Shown here one piece after another: positions 53,597 through 63,667 of a stretch of DNA of 64,000 nucleotides. Position numbers and translations under genes: made by a program. The notes under the pieces are model-generated. The model saw nothing but the letters and a program-made list of their open reading frames with translations. It was not told the DNA's origin and did not search any database. The stretch is from Sesamum alatum (Eukaryota; Streptophyta; Magnoliopsida; Lamiales; Pedaliaceae). The stretch is taken from contig JACGWO010000001.1 of the NCBI GenBank assembly GCA_034509735.1, positions 36,335,966 to 36,399,965 on the forward strand, written 5' to 3'. Each line of letters begins with the position of its first letter. Position 1 is the first letter of the stretch.

Positions 53597-54184
53597 TTTG
53601 AGGCATGATTTGGTTGATGGGTCGGGCCCAACACTGAGTAACATGGTTCGCTTGGAGTCATCGGGACCATGTGAATAGGTGAGGCAAAATATCTTGGGAA
53701 TCTCATTGGATGAGAATGATATTGGATATCTCCCACAAGGTCTTCTTCATGTGAATCGTAAAAGCGGGGCATGGAGATTACGCTTGTGGATCCCAAGCCC
53801 ACTAGGAAATGGTTTCCCGAAACTCCGCTTGAGAGTGGCGGACTTTCGTATAAATAGTGGGAGGGTTAAAGACTAAAAGACCAAGTCTTCAACTTGAACA
53901 ATAATATTATCATAATCTGCTAAATTCTGCTTTACATTTTCATTAATGAAGATATATCTAAGAACCCGTTAACCATGATTCTTGAGACTAACAAATTCAA
54001 CGGAACGAACTACTCGGACTGGCTGAGAAACCTGAGGATTGTCCTCGGTTTCGAGAACCAAGGCTACGTCTTGGACGAGCCGCCACCGAGCAACTTGCCG
54101 GAGGGGTCCACGCCTGAAGAACGTTTGACGTTCGAGAAATAGCATGAGGACAACCGGAAAGTACGCAGTATCATACTGGCTTCG

Positions 54185-54748
54185 ATGTCTAACGACATCC
54201 AGAAGCAGTATGAGAGGCTGGACAACGTCTCCGCCATAATGCTCCGCATGAACGAGGTTTATGCGGTTCCGGATAGGCATATTAGATATGCCGCCACAAA
54301 AGCATTCTTTGGAACCAAGCTCGCTGAAGGAGCGTCTGTACAGAGTCATGGGGTCAAGATGCTCTCCCTAGTGGAGAAACTCGAGGACCTTAAAGCTGGG
54401 CTTAACAATGACACGTACATTGACGTAATCCTCCAGTCGCTTCCTCCATCCTATGACCCGTTTGTTGTAAACTACAACATGAACGGACTTGAGAAGTCTA
54501 TTCATGAGTTGATCAACATGATGGTCCAATACGAGGCAACGACCCACAAGTCGGCGCCGGCGGTATTGATAGGAGAGGCTTCGACCTCCAAGGCGAATGG
54601 CAAGAGGGCCGGACGCTGGAAGAGGAAGAAGGGCAAAAGGAAAGACGGTTGCGGCCCCTGCTCGCGCTCCGGGCGTCCCTGTTGCTCCGATTGGACCGAG
54701 CAAAGGGAAAGGGAAGGCCTGTGGTTCTCAGCGGTCCAAGGCAAATGA
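54185..54748 (+). CDS. Element I gag fragment
   Basis: A 187-codon open piece of gag: IQKQYERLDNVSAIMLRMNE, PDRHIRYAATKAFFGTKLAE, LPPSYDPFVVNYNMNGLEK, then the basic linker. It ends by frameshift before the zinc knuckle. The ATG is internal. Confidence 0.85.
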   Translation: MSNDIQKQYERLDNVSAIMLRMNEVYAVPDRHIRYAATKAFFGTKLAEGASVQSHGVKMLSLVEKLEDLKAGLNNDTYIDVILQSLPPSYDPFVVNYNMNGLEKSIHELINMMVQYEATTHKSAPAVLIGEASTSKANGKRAGRWKRKKGKRKDGCGPCSRSGRPCCSDWTEQREREGLWFSAVQGK

Positions 54749-55219
54749 TGTCTGCATGCATTGCCAAGGGAAGGGCATTGGAAGAGGGAGTGCCCACAAC
54801 TCCTCTCCAACCCAGGTGTGTTTGTGGTTGAAGTTAATATGATTACTAATTCTGCTTCATGGGTATTGGATACCGGGTGTGGTGCTCACATCTGCAATGA
54901 TTTGCAGGCACTGCAAAGAAGCAGAAGGCTAACCAAGGATGAGATGATCCTGAGGCTAGGCGATGGCAAGGCCGTTGCTGCAGAGGCCGTAGGATCACTA
55001 GAGTTAGCCATTAGTAGTCATGTTAGGATTGTACTGAACGACTGTTTCTATGTACCTAGCATGATCAAAAAACATTGTTTCAATCCCGGTCCTTGATAAG
55101 GAGGGATATGAATTTACCATCAATAAAAAACAGTTTTTTTCATTATCAAAGATGGTATTTCTCATTTGCTTGGTACATTGGTCAATGGTCTGTACATACT
55201 TCAACAGTCTAATTAGATT

Positions 55220-55843
55220 ATGATTGCAGAACACAAACGAAAACGTGATGATCATAATAACGCACAGATATGGCATGCGAGGTTAGGTCATATCTCTAAA
55301 GATAGGATAAGAAGGTTGGTGGACTCAAAGAGTCTAGAAATAGACGATTTGGACAACCTACCGACCTGCGAATCCTGTCTAAAGGGAAAGATGACCAAGA
55401 AACCCTTTGTTGGACAAAGTACGCTAGCCAGTGGTCTGTTGGATTTGATCCATACAGATGTCTGTGGTCCACTAAATACTCAGGCTAGAGGAGGGTACTC
55501 GTACTTCATAACCTTTATCGATGATAACTCACGGTATGGTTATGTTTACCTGATGAGGTACAAGACTGAAGCCTTTGGAAGGTTTAAAGAATACAGACTT
55601 GAAGTAGAGAACCAAATCGGTCGAAAGATCAAAGCCCTTCGGTCGGACCGAGGTGGAGAGTATTTGAATGGTGAGTTTACTGATTATGTAAAAGAGAATG
55701 GGATTCTCTCTCAGTGGACCCCTCCTGGAACACCGCAGCTTAATGGTGTGTCTGAAAGGAGGAATCGGACCTTGTTGGACATGGTCCGATCAATGATGAG
55801 TTTTTACCGAACTACCCCTTTCCTTCTGGGGATACGCTCTTGA
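55220..55843 (+). CDS. Element I integrase fragment
   Basis: A 207-codon open piece: IWHARLGHISKDRIRRLVDS, LPTCESCLKGKMTKKPFVGQ, HTDVCGPL, LRSDRGGEY and NGVSERRNRTLLDM supply the zinc domain and full DDE triad. An extra T near 55804 (gagtttttacc) causes the frameshift. Confidence 0.87.
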   Translation: MIAEHKRKRDDHNNAQIWHARLGHISKDRIRRLVDSKSLEIDDLDNLPTCESCLKGKMTKKPFVGQSTLASGLLDLIHTDVCGPLNTQARGGYSYFITFIDDNSRYGYVYLMRYKTEAFGRFKEYRLEVENQIGRKIKALRSDRGGEYLNGEFTDYVKENGILSQWTPPGTPQLNGVSERRNRTLLDMVRSMMSFYRTTPFLLGIRS

Positions 55844-57386
55844 GACGGCGGCCAAAGTTTTGAACTTGGCGCCATCTAAAAAGGTATCCCAGACGCCATA
55901 TGAGATTTGGCATGGCAAGCCTGCCTCCTACAAATACTTGAAAGTGTGGGGTTGCCCCGCATATGTCAAGAGATTAGTGGGAGATAAACTGGACTCGAGG
56001 TCTAGTTCATGCAGGTTCATCGGCTATCCGAAAGAAACTGCGGGGTATTATTTCTATGATCCCTCCGAGCAAAAGGTTTTTGTCTCGCGAAACGCAGTTT
56101 TCTTGGAAAAAGGTTTTCCATCGGATAGTCGACGCGATGAGGTACTCCTTGAGGAATCAAGTGAGGTATCCCATGAGGCGGGCAGTGACATCTGAGCCAG
56201 TGGTTCCCACTGATATTGTTCCAATCCTCCGTAGGTCGGCCAGAGTATCCCATGCACCTGATAGGTATGGATTTCTGGGCCTGACCGGTCAGTTGGATAA
56301 TGATCCAAAGACGTATGGAGAAGCGATGTCGGACATCGATTCGGACAAGTGGCTTGAGGCCATGAAATCCGAGATGGACTCGATGGGTACAAACAAGGTT
56401 TGGACCCTAGCAGATCCACCAAAAGGGGTTAAACCCGAAGCTGGAACATACATTTTGATGAAGTCATACGGGGATATGATTTCATCAAGAACGAGTCCGA
56501 TCCTTGTGTATACAAGAAGATCAATGGGAGCTCAGTTGCGTTTCTGGTGCTTTACGTGGATGACATCTTGCTCATTGGGAATGATGCTAAGATGTTAGGT
56601 ACCACTAAAGCTTGGTTGTCAACGCAATTCTCTATGAAGGATATGGGCGAGGCATACTACATCCTTGGCATCAAGATCTACAGGGATAGATCTAGAAGGA
56701 TGTTAGGAATGGCCCAGTCCTCGTATATGAGGCATGAATTAAGTTATCCAAGAAGCAGCCTCCTAAGACTGATGAGGAACTTAAACGGATGTAGGACATC
56801 CCTATGCTTCAGCCGTAGGCAGCATACAGTATGTTGTTCAGTGCACTAGACTTGATGTGGCTTTCGCTTTGAGCGTAACTAGTCGATATCAGTCGTGTGC
56901 CGGGAAGGCACACTAGAATGCAGTCAAGACTATCCTGAAGTACCTGAAAAAGGACTAAGGACATGTTCTTGATCTACGGTGGTGGAGAGTTGATACTGGA
57001 AGGCTAATAGCGACACTAGCTTCCAGTCGGATGACAAAGATGCCAAGTCTCAATTTGGTTTTTGTATTTAGACTAAATGGTGGCGTGGTTACTTGGAAGG
57101 GTTCCAAGTAGGCTACCACGGCGGACTCCACCATAGAGTTTTGAATACATAGCGGCTTTGGAAGCTGCTAAGGAGTGGTTTGGTTGATGAGCTACATCCA
57201 AGGGTTGGATGTAATACCTAGCATTGCTAAGCCTATAATTATCTTTTATGATAACAACGGGGCGCCTGCGCTAGCAAAGGAACCGAGATCTCATCACGAT
57301 CCAAGCCTATTCTTAGACGCTACCATCTACTTAGAGAGATGGATAACAGGAGTGACGTTTAGTTGGACCGAGTCAGCTCCGCAGAA

Positions 57387-57905
57387 AACATAGCAGATCC
57401 ACTTGCTAAGCCCATGTCGCAAGTTGCCCACACTCACCATCTGAATAAGAGGTTTGAGGTCAATGGGTGATTGGCTTTAGGTCAAGTGGGAGATTGTTGG
57501 AATAGGTGACCAGAAAGCCAATAGGTTTGGCAATTTGTAACCTATCCGACAACTTGATGTGAATGTAATATTATTATGTGATGAATAAGATGAGTATTCG
57601 TCACCAATGGTACCTTCTTTGTTGCGCTCATCTTACATTTGTTAAAACGGTGTTTGACTTATATCGCAACAAAGAAGGTACCATTGGTGACGAATACTCA
57701 TCTTATTCATCACATAATAATATTACATTCATATCAAGTTGTCGGATAGGTTACAAATTGCCAAACCTATTGGCTTTTCTGGTCACCTATTCCAACAATC
57801 TCCCACTTGACCTAAAGCCAATCACCCATTGACCTCAAACCTCTTATTCAGATGGTGAGTGTGGGCAACTTGCGACATGGGCTTAGCAAGTGGATCTGCT
57901 ATGTT
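57387..57905. repeat. Fold-back inverted duplication at the right end of element I
   Basis: 57387-57625 (RNase H end, PPT, LTR start) is repeated in inverse at 57666-57905 with about two differences, around a 40-nt loop (57626-57665). The turn uses a hairpin native to F3 LTRs: ctttgttgc and gcaacaaag, also in E near 20945-21000. The normal remainder of the 3' LTR (about 2 kb) is missing; only cttca precedes the TSD. Confidence 0.93.
57495..57665 (+). repeat. Truncated 3' LTR of element I
   Basis: TGTTGGAATAGG follows PPT AAGTGGGAGAT; identical to I's 5' LTR for ~170 bp, then turns back on itself. Confidence 0.92.
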
Positions 57906-57910
57906 CTTCA

Positions 57911-58871
57911 GTAATGACGTTAGAATGTTGGCTAACACAAAAGTATGGTTATCCACTCAATTTTCCATGAAGCATTTGGGTGAAGACTCCTACATTCTTG
58001 GCATCCAGATCGTCAGGGACAGATCTAGAAGAATATTGGGATTGACCTAAAACTCATATATGGAGAAAATCCTGAAAAGATTTCGCATGGACAACTCCAA
58101 ACGAGGTTTCCTTCCCATGAGGCATAGGATCAAGTCATCCAAGAAACAGTCCCTAAGACTGATGAGGAACTTGAAAGGATGAAAGGCATCCCCTATGCTT
58201 CTGCCGTAGGAAGCATCCAATATGTTATCCACTGCACGAGACCTTACATCGCTTACGCCTTAAGTGTAACGAACAGATATTAGTCTTGTGCAGGAGAGGC
58301 ACATTGGAATGAAGTCAAGAGCATCCGTAAGTACCTGAGGAGGACTAAGGAAATGTTCTTGGTCTATGGCAATGGAGAGCTGATCCTGGAAGGCTTTAAC
58401 AATGCTAGCTTCCAGGCGGATGACGATGATGCCAAGTCTCAGTCAGGTTATGTATTCAGGCTTAATGGAGGTGTGGTAGCATGGAAATGTTCCAAGCAAG
58501 CAACCACAGCTGATTCCACTACTGAGGTCGAATACATAGCAGCTTCAGAAGCTGCCAAAGAAGCGGTTTGGATGAGAAACTACATCCAAGAATTGGGTGT
58601 GGTGCCTAGCATTGCGGAGCCCGTAGTTATCTTCTGCAATAACAACGGAGCCATAGCACAAGCAAAGGAACCGAGATCCCATCATCGATCCAAGCACATT
58701 CTTAGACGCTACCACCTTCTGGGGGAAATGATGGGAAGAGGTGACGTCCGCATGGACCGATTCAGCTCAGCAGACAACACAACAGATCCGCTGACAAAGC
58801 CTATATCGCAAAACGCTCATACGCAACATCTTGAGAAGATAGGGATTAGACATATGGACGATTGGCTTTAA
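57911..58871 (+). pseudogene. Element G pol, second part: RT C-terminus and RNase H
   Basis: Resumes at the TSD gtaat inside YVDDILLIGND. The first piece reads NDVRMLANTKVWLSTQFSMK and ILGIQIVRDRSRRILGL, broken by a TAA near 58048 (Gln in relatives). The 58353-58871 frame is an open 172-codon RNase H: DDDDAKSQSGYVFRLNGG, STTEVEYIAASEAAKEAVWM, NNNGAIAQAKEPRSHHRSKH (first Asp of DNNG is Asn here), DPLTKPI, ending at the natural TAA. PPT AGGTCAAGTGGGAGAT follows at 58871-58886. Confidence 0.9.
58353..58871 (+). CDS. Element G RNase H fragment
   Basis: Longest open piece of G pol, ending at the natural polyprotein stop. Catalytic positions are partly changed (DNNG to NNNG; DAS to NAS in FNNASFQADDDD), so an active RNase H is unlikely. 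Confidence 0.85.
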   Translation: MFLVYGNGELILEGFNNASFQADDDDAKSQSGYVFRLNGGVVAWKCSKQATTADSTTEVEYIAASEAAKEAVWMRNYIQELGVVPSIAEPVVIFCNNNGAIAQAKEPRSHHRSKHILRRYHLLGEMMGRGDVRMDRFSSADNTTDPLTKPISQNAHTQHLEKIGIRHMDDWL

Positions 58872-59281
58872 GGTCAAGTGGGAGATTGTTAGAGTAGGTG
58901 ACCATGAAGCTAATTTTATTAGGCAAAATGTAACCTATATTTGAACAGTTTCAGAAGTTCTAATAAACTTTGATGAATGAGAAAGTGATGTTCATCTGGC
59001 TTATACTTTGTTTGTGTTCACTTTACTGCTTTATAATTGTTCACTGCACAAACAAAGCCCACAGACTGAGATCACATTTTGGGAACTAGAACAGCGCTTG
59101 GAGGTATGTTCATGAAATCAGTTCTGAAAATCTCCAAGTCAAGGAATCTTGAGAAATGGGTATCGAGAATCCACTTGAGGCTTGCACTAAGCATCTGCTA
59201 TCGTGCTTCATCGACGGGTGACGAGGGTCGTTTATGCAGTGTTAGTGGGTCAGCTGGCTAGGGAGCAGCTGACTGAGGTGA

Positions 59282-61269
59282 TGTTAGAATAGGTGACCAT
59301 GTAAGCCAATTTTGGCAGGAATATGTAACCTATGTCTAGACAATTTCAGGTGTTTGATAAAACATATATGAATAAAGAAGTGAAAAGTTCATATGGCAAT
59401 ACTTTGTTTACGTTCACTTATATCTGCTTTTACATATATGTTCACTACGCAAACAAAGCCCACGGACTGAGAATCAATTTCGGAGACTGGGACTACGCTT
59501 GGAGGTAGGTCCATGAAATCAGTCTTACCGAATCAGTCCGGAAATCTCCAAGTCAAGGAATTCCGAAAATGGATACCGAGATTCCCTTTGAGACTTGGAC
59601 TAAGCATCTGCTGTCGTATTTCATCGACGGGTGACGAAGGTCCTCTAAGCAGTGTTAGTGGGTCAGCATGCTAGGAAGCAGCTGACTGAGGTGGCTCGCG
59701 GGAACCGTCTTACGGAGGACCTTGAGTATGGTCTGCAAGGTATGACGTATTCCCGGTTCCAACGGTACAGGTCAAGTCCTTTGACTTGAGGAACTACTGA
59801 GTTTACCTGTGCATCAGGTCTGTATCTTAGATATGGTGAGAGATTGTCAAAATACTCTTGAGTAGTCATAAGCCATGTCTAGTGCAGCTCGGGTGTACAG
59901 AGTGACAGTAGTTTCTAAGAAAGGATCTGTCTCCTGTCAAGAGGTATTGACAGTTGAGTCTCATGTATGCTCTGTGTCTTGTCCCTAAAATCTGTGGCCA
60001 CAGTAACTGAACAGAAGGGAAGGTTTCCCTTGCGGCGTTTAGTAAGGACAGACCGACACTTAGGTCTAAAATGGGTACCTGCATTTCCGTGCCCTAGACT
60101 CTAAGTGATGAGACCAAAGACAGAAGGACAAGTGTACTGTTAGGGCCTAAATGTTCATCCCCGATTATTTCACCTAGTCTCTAGTGCCATGGACCGTTGC
60201 TAGATGGCCACCCATGGTAACGGGCGGATTCTAGGAATCCGACCAAGTCTAGCTGAAAGGTGAACCTAAAGAGTCACACACTATCCACACACACTTAAGT
60301 ATTTAATTTGGAATTAAATATTGAAGTAAAGGAATGATTAAATTAGATTTAATCGGGTCCTATATTTTCTTGGAGAAATTAATCATTCTATTTGATAAAG
60401 GGAATTAAATTAATAAATTGGATTTATTAAGATAATTGATTTAATGGGCCTAGAATAAATATTAATATTTATTTATTATATTTATTTGGCCTTTTGGAAT
60501 ATTTAATGGGATTTAACATTAAATTAAAATCAACGGTTGAGATGGAAAGGGGAGATGGAAGGCTAGGATTGATTTGACTAGGTCAAACACTAGTTTGACT
60601 AGGACTTTGACTAGGTCAAAATCCTAGTCAAATTAGAGTTCCTAGAGTTGGAGTTTAAAGAGGATTAAACTCCTCCTCTATATAAACCTCTAGCATCCAA
60701 CAATTGAAGGATGATGAAATTCCAACACACACACACAACACACAATTTTCGGCCCCCTCTCCCATCTCTCTCGTCCGCCCTCTCTCTCTCCACTCTCTCC
60801 AAGAAATTATTTTCTAGTTCTCTTGTTCTTGGAACATTAGAACTTAGATGAATCAATATCGTTAATTGATAACGTGTCGTTGATTCATCCACTCCAAAAT
60901 ATACACTTGTTCGTTGCTAGCACGACGTACAAGATACCTGGGTGGATCGTGTGTCACGATTTGGAGGGTCTCAAGAACGAGATCTTGGTGCAAAACGGGG
61001 AACAACGCGTGTAGCCGTTGAAGACAAAAACGACAACGGGTAGGTCTCGGTTTACGTTTTTGCCTCTTTTTATTTTCTACCCTATGGCCTCCATGATCTT
61101 TTATATGTTCTTTAATCATGAGATACACCGAACACTCGGGAATCTCAAGGGTACACCCCTTGAGCGTGTTCTTTAATTCATTAAAGCATGCTTTAATTTT
61201 TGTATTTTATTTTATATCGCGCTTCCGCATTCGCGCAATTTCCCGGGACGATCCACGATTTCTTTCAGG
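59282..61269 (+). repeat. Element H: solo LTR, family F1 (1988 bp)
   Basis: TGTTAGAATAGGTGACCATG ... GATTTCTTTCA flanked by ggtga at 59277-59281 and 61270-61274. TTGAC cluster 60573-60632 and TATATAAA at 60679-60686. No internal region; product of LTR-LTR recombination. Confidence 0.95.
60679..60686 (+). promoter_or_regulatory. TATA box of solo LTR H
   Basis: TATATAAA about 45 bp after the TTGAC cluster; an intact promoter-like unit in a solo LTR. Confidence 0.55.
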
Positions 61270-62138
61270 TGACTCACGGGAACCGTCTTACGGAGGACCT
61301 TGAGTAAGGTCAGATAGGTATGACTTGAGTTCCCAGTTCCAATGGCACAGGTTAATCCTTGGACTTAAGGAACTGCTGAGTTTACCTGTACACCGTGTCT
61401 GTATCTTAGGTATGGTGAGAGATTACCAAGTCTTAGTTACTGAGTAGTCATAAACCATATCTAGTGCAGTCATGATGTGCAGTGTGACAGTAGATTCAAG
61501 AAAGGATTTGTCTCTTGTCACGGTGCTAACAGTAGCGTCTCACTATGCTCTTAGTCTTGTCCCTGAATCTGTGGCCACAGTAACTGAACAGAAGGGAGGG
61601 ATTTACACACACATGCACACTATCATCTCTCCCTCTCTCGGCCACTCTCCCCTCTTCCCAAGAAAATATTTTGGTTCCTTTGTTTCATACAATTGAACCT
61701 AAAGAGGGTTGATCACGTTAATTCATAACGCTTGGTCAATCCGTCCTCTCCAAATAACATACACTTGATTTTTCACTAGCACAAGGATCAAGATACGTGG
61801 GCGGATTGCGTGTACGATTTAGAGGGTCTCAATATGAGATCTTGGAGCAAAACGGGGAACAACGCAAGTAGCGGCTCGAAGACAAAATGACAACTGGGTA
61901 GGTTCTTCGTTTTGTTGTTTCGTTCTTTACAACCCTACGGCCTCCATGATTTTTCGTTCTTTGTTTTGTTCATGAGATACACCGAATGCCTGGGAGGTTC
62001 AAGAGAACACCCCTTGAATGTTTACGTTTAATTCTCGTTTATAGCATGTTTTTTCAATTTTTGCAATTTTAATATTATACCGCGCTTCCGCATTCGCGCT
62101 CCTCCCGGGACAATCCACACGCCTATCCTAGGCTTTCA

Positions 62139-63504
62139 GGTGATGGTGCAATGTGGGAAGTACAACTACAGAGCTTGTTGGACGTCCGCAGAAGTTTGAG
62201 CTAGGCGCAGAGAGGGTGGGCTAATGAAAAATGTCAGGCCATCTCACTAGTTAATAAAGCAAACCGCCAAACAAATATTGCATCTACATCTACTATCTAT
62301 GAGGTAATTCTGCTTCTTTTCCAAAACCCAAACGGAAGTTGGTAACATATTAATAACATTATTTTTAGTTTATAGATAATAATTGATTTTATTACTAAAA
62401 ATTAATATTTATTCTTAAAAGAAATATGAGGTGGAATAGCTGCGCATCCACCTTCACTTATTGAGCAGTTGGTAAAGTGTTGGAAAATAAAAATAGGCAA
62501 TTGGGCTAGTTCGAGAGCTGAAGATGCAGTTGTAAATTTATATTATTTAAAAAATGAATTCAAAGTAAATAATTCAAATTCTCTTCAAATTGTTTGCTAA
62601 TTAGATTATTCTAATGTATAGGAAAATTTTCAAAATCAGAGTGATGATCGAAACATTGCTTCTCAAGGTCTACCCAAGTCATCTTTAAGCACATCGGTTA
62701 ATGATCAACCATGACTGGACGCAATTAGAGGAGCAAAGTAAGGTCGAGTTTGGGGGATGGGCTCGAAGGCAAGGTCATCCACTTGTTCTATCTCGACTGA
62801 CACTACCACTCTCAGTCCAGTGTCAAAACACAATGGATTAGAGTTGGTACATTAATTGCTTTGTTAAAACAAGGCCATATGTTGAGAAATGAAGCCCACA
62901 AACAAAAAGATGAAAAAGCTAATGAGGTTAATGGCAGATAAATTTGGGATTGCGCTAGAAGAAGATACAAGTGCATCATAAGATAGGTCAAGTGATAATA
63001 ATTCCTATCTCGATCCAACCAACCACCTCCAGAAAATTATGAAAATATAAGCATACTTTAAAATTTAACATTTTCATTTTGTGGGTTGTACTGAATAATC
63101 TTTATTATACGTAATTTGCTTAAATGTTTTGTCGTATTTGAATTTTATAAATTATTAGAATCAAATCAAATATAATTTTATTATTTAATATAAGTTTCAA
63201 AATTATGAAACAAATTTTTTGCAATGACTTATGTTTGCAAATGTTGTTATAAAAAAAATTATTTTGCAATGGATTGTAGCAAAACATTTATAGCGAAATT
63301 GCCACGTATTGTCGTTGCAAAAAGTGCATTACAATTTGCAATAATTTCTGTTGTAAATGAAAAATAATTTTGCAGTGGATTGTAGCAAATTATTTCGTTG
63401 CAAAAAATATTGCAGTTTTGTTGAAAAAAAAATATTGTTACCTATAGCAATGGAAATCTTTTTGTTGCAAAACAATGCCGCTTTTTTTTTTTTTTCTTGA
63501 AGTG
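62139..63504 (+). mobile_element. CACTA (En/Spm-type) transposon remnant, right end
   Basis: Oldest layer; G is inserted in it. The right terminus reads CACTTCAAGAAAAA on the minus strand (ends 63504), close to the plant CACTA consensus CACTACAAGAAA. Subterminal repeats ttttgcaatggattgtagc (about 63263) and ttttgcagtggattgtagc (63368) precede it. Degenerate coding pieces of the plant Transposase_24 kind are visible: EKCQAISLVNKANRQTN (62226-62276), RVWGMGSKARSS (about 62743) and LMADKFGIALEEDTSAS followed by TAA (62978-62980). AT-rich intron-like stretches lie between. The family name is by resemblance only. Confidence 0.55.
62226..62980 (+). pseudogene. Transposase_24-like coding remnant (CACTA-associated)
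   Basis: Broken exons of a plant protein with the pattern C...S..NKANR, common in Transposase_24 proteins carried by En/Spm elements. The C-terminal piece, rich in acidic residues after LMADKFGI, fits the usual MAE.LGI..ED tail. Stops and frame changes separate the pieces; a GT donor-like site follows the first (tatgaggtaatt, about 62297). Function in the element is uncertain even for intact members. Confidence 0.4.
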
Positions 63505-63667
63505 ATTCTACCCCTAGTTGCGCAACATGGCTAGGTCGTATAGTTTTGGCCTTTCCCATATGTTACATGGTCGTGTTCTCCAACTCATTTAATTTTAACA
63601 CCTTTTTTTAATGGTTGGATCGATAACATAAAACATTAAAGAGCAAAAGCAATTAAGTGGATATATA
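63505..63667. other. Unassigned sequence between CACTA end and next LTR
   Basis: AT-rich, no frame or repeat recognised. The first three bases (att) would be the CACTA target duplication. Confidence 0.4.

Larger units (their letters stand above)
52145..53953 (+). other. Untranslated leader of element I
   Basis: GC tract (52385-52545), long-range stem 52865-52880 with 53235-53249, local stem GACTCACTG / CAGTGGGTC near 53203-53226, and the two hairpins at 53483-53516 and 53563-53596. No gene seen. Confidence 0.8.
53954..57480 (+). pseudogene. Element I gag-pol (broken)
   Basis: The frame aligned with MSKNPL starts at an ATA (53954-53956); the next Met is at 53975. Stop TAG near 54138 (Trp in relatives). 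Gag continues in 54185-54748, zinc knuckle CMHCQGKGHWKRECPQLL at about 54752-54806 after a frameshift, protease WVLDTGCGAHICND at about 54860-54901. Integrase follows in 55220-55843 and 55860-56195. RT lost ~400 bp between GVKP and the region of GYDFIK (joint near 56435), removing fingers and part of palm. YVDD survives at about 56550. RNase H (56800-57480) is heavily broken and ends at TAG 57478. Confidence 0.9.
38738..57910 (+). mobile_element. Element I: copia LTR retrotransposon (family F3) in G's RT gene
   Basis: TSD gtaat at 38733-38737 and 57911-57915. The 5' LTR is 38738-39612 plus 50776-52130, split by J; PBS 52133-52144; leader to about 53953; gag-pol 53954-57480; PPT ends 57494; then only ~130-170 bp of 3' LTR before a fold-back inverted duplication. 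The right edge keeps just cttca before the TSD. Large deletion in RT and many frameshifts; not autonomous. Confidence 0.9.
18187..62138 (+). mobile_element. Element G: copia LTR retrotransposon (family F4), hosts most other insertions
   Basis: Plus-strand element with its start outside the window. The 5' LTR pieces are 18187-18518 and 33690-34733, PBS 34735-34746, leader to 36516, pol 36517-38737 and 57911-58871, and 3' LTR 58887-59281 plus 61275-62138. It was split by C (with A and B), D (with K and E), I (with J) and H. Gag is deleted, integrase lost a catalytic block, and many nonsense codons are C-to-T type, so it is old and dead. It lies within a CACTA transposon remnant. Confidence 0.88.
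58887..62138 (+). repeat. 3' LTR of element G, interrupted by H
   Basis: Pieces 58887-59281 and 61275-62138 around H. Starts TGTTAGAGTAGGTGACC, ends CCTAGGCTTTCA. A deletion joint at about 61603 (gggagggatt to tacacacaca) removes about 650 bp present in the 5' LTR, including ggccaccc, the TTGAC cluster and the TATA region. Confidence 0.9.

Noticed and set aside
57387..57905. Long hairpin as a possible miRNA or siRNA gene
   Set aside because: The arms are RNase H and LTR sequence of element I; it could yield siRNA if transcribed, but nothing marks a dedicated locus.
57911..58050. Separate new element after I
   Set aside because: The sequence continues G's RT codon for codon across the gtaat TSD, so it is the second half of G.
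62139..62143. ggtga after G's 3' LTR equals the TSD of solo LTR H
   Set aside because: G's own left flank lies outside the window, so its TSD cannot be tested. H's two ggtga copies sit inside G's LTR and are explained without G's flank. Treated as coincidence.
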